Positions 60,478-64,000 of a stretch of 64,000 bases of DNA are shown in pieces. Source of the stretch: Telluria beijingensis (GTDB taxonomy: Bacteria; Pseudomonadota; Gammaproteobacteria; Burkholderiales; Burkholderiaceae_D); assembly GCF_030770395.1 (NCBI RefSeq), contig NZ_CP132480.1, forward strand, positions 4,202,318-4,266,317, read 5' to 3'. Made by a program: the position numbers and the translations under genes. Positions within the stretch are counted from its first letter, which is position 1; the number at the start of each line of letters is the position of its first letter. The notes under the pieces were generated by a model that saw nothing but the letters and a program-made list of their open reading frames with translations, did not search any database and was not told the origin of the DNA.

Positions 60478-61478
60478 AGCTCGAGCTGCGGCTCGAACGC
60501 GACGCCGCGCGCATGGATTTCTTCCAGGTCCTGCGCCTGCTCGAGAACGCGCGGCCCGACCTGCCGCGCATCGGCACCTCCCTGCGTCCGCGCGACGACG
60601 CGGTGCGCTTCGGGCAAGACCCGGCGCTGACTTTCCACCCGACCGCGCTGGGCCAGTTCCTGCGCGCCGACGGCGCCGCGCGGGCCCGCCTGGCGGTGAA
60701 CTTCTTCGGCCTGCTGGGGGCCAACGGGCCGCTGCCGCTGCACATCACCGAATATGTGCGCGACCGCCTGCGCCATGGCGGCGACGGCACCATGCTGGCC
60801 TTCCTCGACGTGTTCCACCACCGCATGCTGTCGCTGTTCTACCGCGCGCGGGCGACGGCCGAGCCGGTGATCAGCCTGGACCGGGCCGACAACGACCGCT
60901 TCTCGACGTTCGTGGGCAGCATGTTCGGCATCGGCGCGCCGGCGATGCGCGAGCGCGACGCCATCGGCGACTTCGCCAAGCTGCATTTCGCCGGCCTGCT
61001 GGCCAACAAGACCCGGCCGGCATCGGGCCTGGCGACGATCCTGCGCGCCTACTTCAGGCTGCCGTTCCGGATCGAGCAGTTCGTCGGTCACTGGATGCGC
61101 CTGCCGGACGACGTCCAGAGCCGCATCGGCGGCGAGTTCGCGGGCGGGACCGGCAACCGCCTGGGCGGCAGCATGGTGCTCGGGCGCAGCGTATGGGACT
61201 GCCAGCACAAGTTCCGGATCGTGATCGGGCCGCTCGACTATGCCGACTACGGCCGCTTCATGCCTGGCGGGGAGAGCCTGGAACGGCTGCTGGCCTGGGT
61301 CAGGAACTATGCGGGCCTGGCGCTGGACTGGGACGTGCGCCTGATCCTCAAGAAAGAACAACGGCCACCCATGCGGCTGGGCGGGGCGACCCGCCTCGGC
61401 TGGAGCACCTGGGTGGCCAGCGGCAAGGCCACGCGCGACCCGGACCAGATGGTGATCGATCCGGCGCGCGGTCCCTGA
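60462..61478 (+). CDS. tssG: type VI secretion baseplate protein TssG
   Basis: 338 residues. Family segments are MDFFQVLRLLENARPDLPRIG, VNFFGLLGANGPLPLHITEYV, FHHRMLSLFYRARA and LGRSVWDCQHKFRIVIGPLDY. It pairs with TssF in the baseplate wedge. The ATG lies inside the end of tssF, consistent with translational coupling. Confidence 0.95.
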   Translation: MRDPVELELRLERDAARMDFFQVLRLLENARPDLPRIGTSLRPRDDAVRFGQDPALTFHPTALGQFLRADGAARARLAVNFFGLLGANGPLPLHITEYVRDRLRHGGDGTMLAFLDVFHHRMLSLFYRARATAEPVISLDRADNDRFSTFVGSMFGIGAPAMRERDAIGDFAKLHFAGLLANKTRPASGLATILRAYFRLPFRIEQFVGHWMRLPDDVQSRIGGEFAGGTGNRLGGSMVLGRSVWDCQHKFRIVIGPLDYADYGRFMPGGESLERLLAWVRNYAGLALDWDVRLILKKEQRPPMRLGGATRLGWSTWVASGKATRDPDQMVIDPARGP

Positions 61479-61533
61479 CCGCGGCCTGGACATATTTACG
61501 ACAAACGGCAATAACACACACTAGGGGAAGTCC

Positions 61534-64000
<2,467 letters not shown>

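Overview
The window is about 64 kb of GC-rich DNA in which every reading frame stays open over long stretches. Gene content (several large TonB-dependent receptors, KduI/KduD, LacI regulators, a type VI secretion locus of the ImpA/TagJ kind) suggests a betaproteobacterium close to Massilia/Duganella (Oxalobacteraceae). That placement is inferred from gene content, not from a marker gene. I found no rRNA, tRNA, CRISPR array, transposase or replication origin.

Region 1 (1-27150) is a pectin/plant-polysaccharide locus. A leftward operon carries a TonB-dependent receptor, kduI, kduD, a mutarotase-like protein and an AGE-family isomerase that runs off the left edge. Facing it is a rightward run: a GH28-like beta-helix hydrolase, a GH2 beta-galactosidase and a second TonB receptor closed by a strong intrinsic terminator. 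A GH43 lipoprotein (leftward) and a heparinase II/III-like enzyme (rightward) follow. Three Tad-type pilus genes sit inside the locus. They are followed by DUF2264 and GH105 genes and the 3' remnant of a third TonB receptor. That remnant is joined by an apparent deletion to the 5' half of a LacI-type regulator, so both genes are broken. A palindrome, GTTATCGATAAC, and its variants precede most transcription units of this region and look like a shared operator.

Region 2 (27259-40028) is a fructan/fructooligosaccharide locus, all rightward: LacI regulator, ABC solute-binding protein, two permeases, a cytoplasmic clan-J (GH32/GH68-like) enzyme, a secreted LamG-GH32 enzyme, an ABC ATPase, a PfkB fructokinase-like kinase and a TonB receptor. 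Many genes overlap by ATGA. A different 15-base motif, TGACAACGWTRGACA, lies before the regulator, the secreted GH32 and the receptor. The inferred route is outer-membrane uptake, periplasmic hydrolysis, ABC import, cytoplasmic cleavage and phosphorylation.

Region 3 (40123-51278) is accessory: a small protein of unknown function, an outer-membrane barrel protein, a caspase-like exported protein with a coiled coil, and a two-partner secretion pair. The pair's exoprotein combines a haemagglutinin-type secretion domain, seven YDG-like repeats and a C-terminal caspase-like protease. An OmpA-family protein follows.

Region 4 (51291-64000) is a type VI secretion locus. A PpkA-like Ser/Thr kinase with a DUF4384-like C-terminus diverges from tssA-tssB-tssC-hcp-tagJ-tssE-tssF-tssG-clpV, with clpV cut by the right edge. 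A strong terminator lies directly after hcp, inside the gene run. Membrane-complex genes (tssJ/K/L/M) and vgrG are not in the window.
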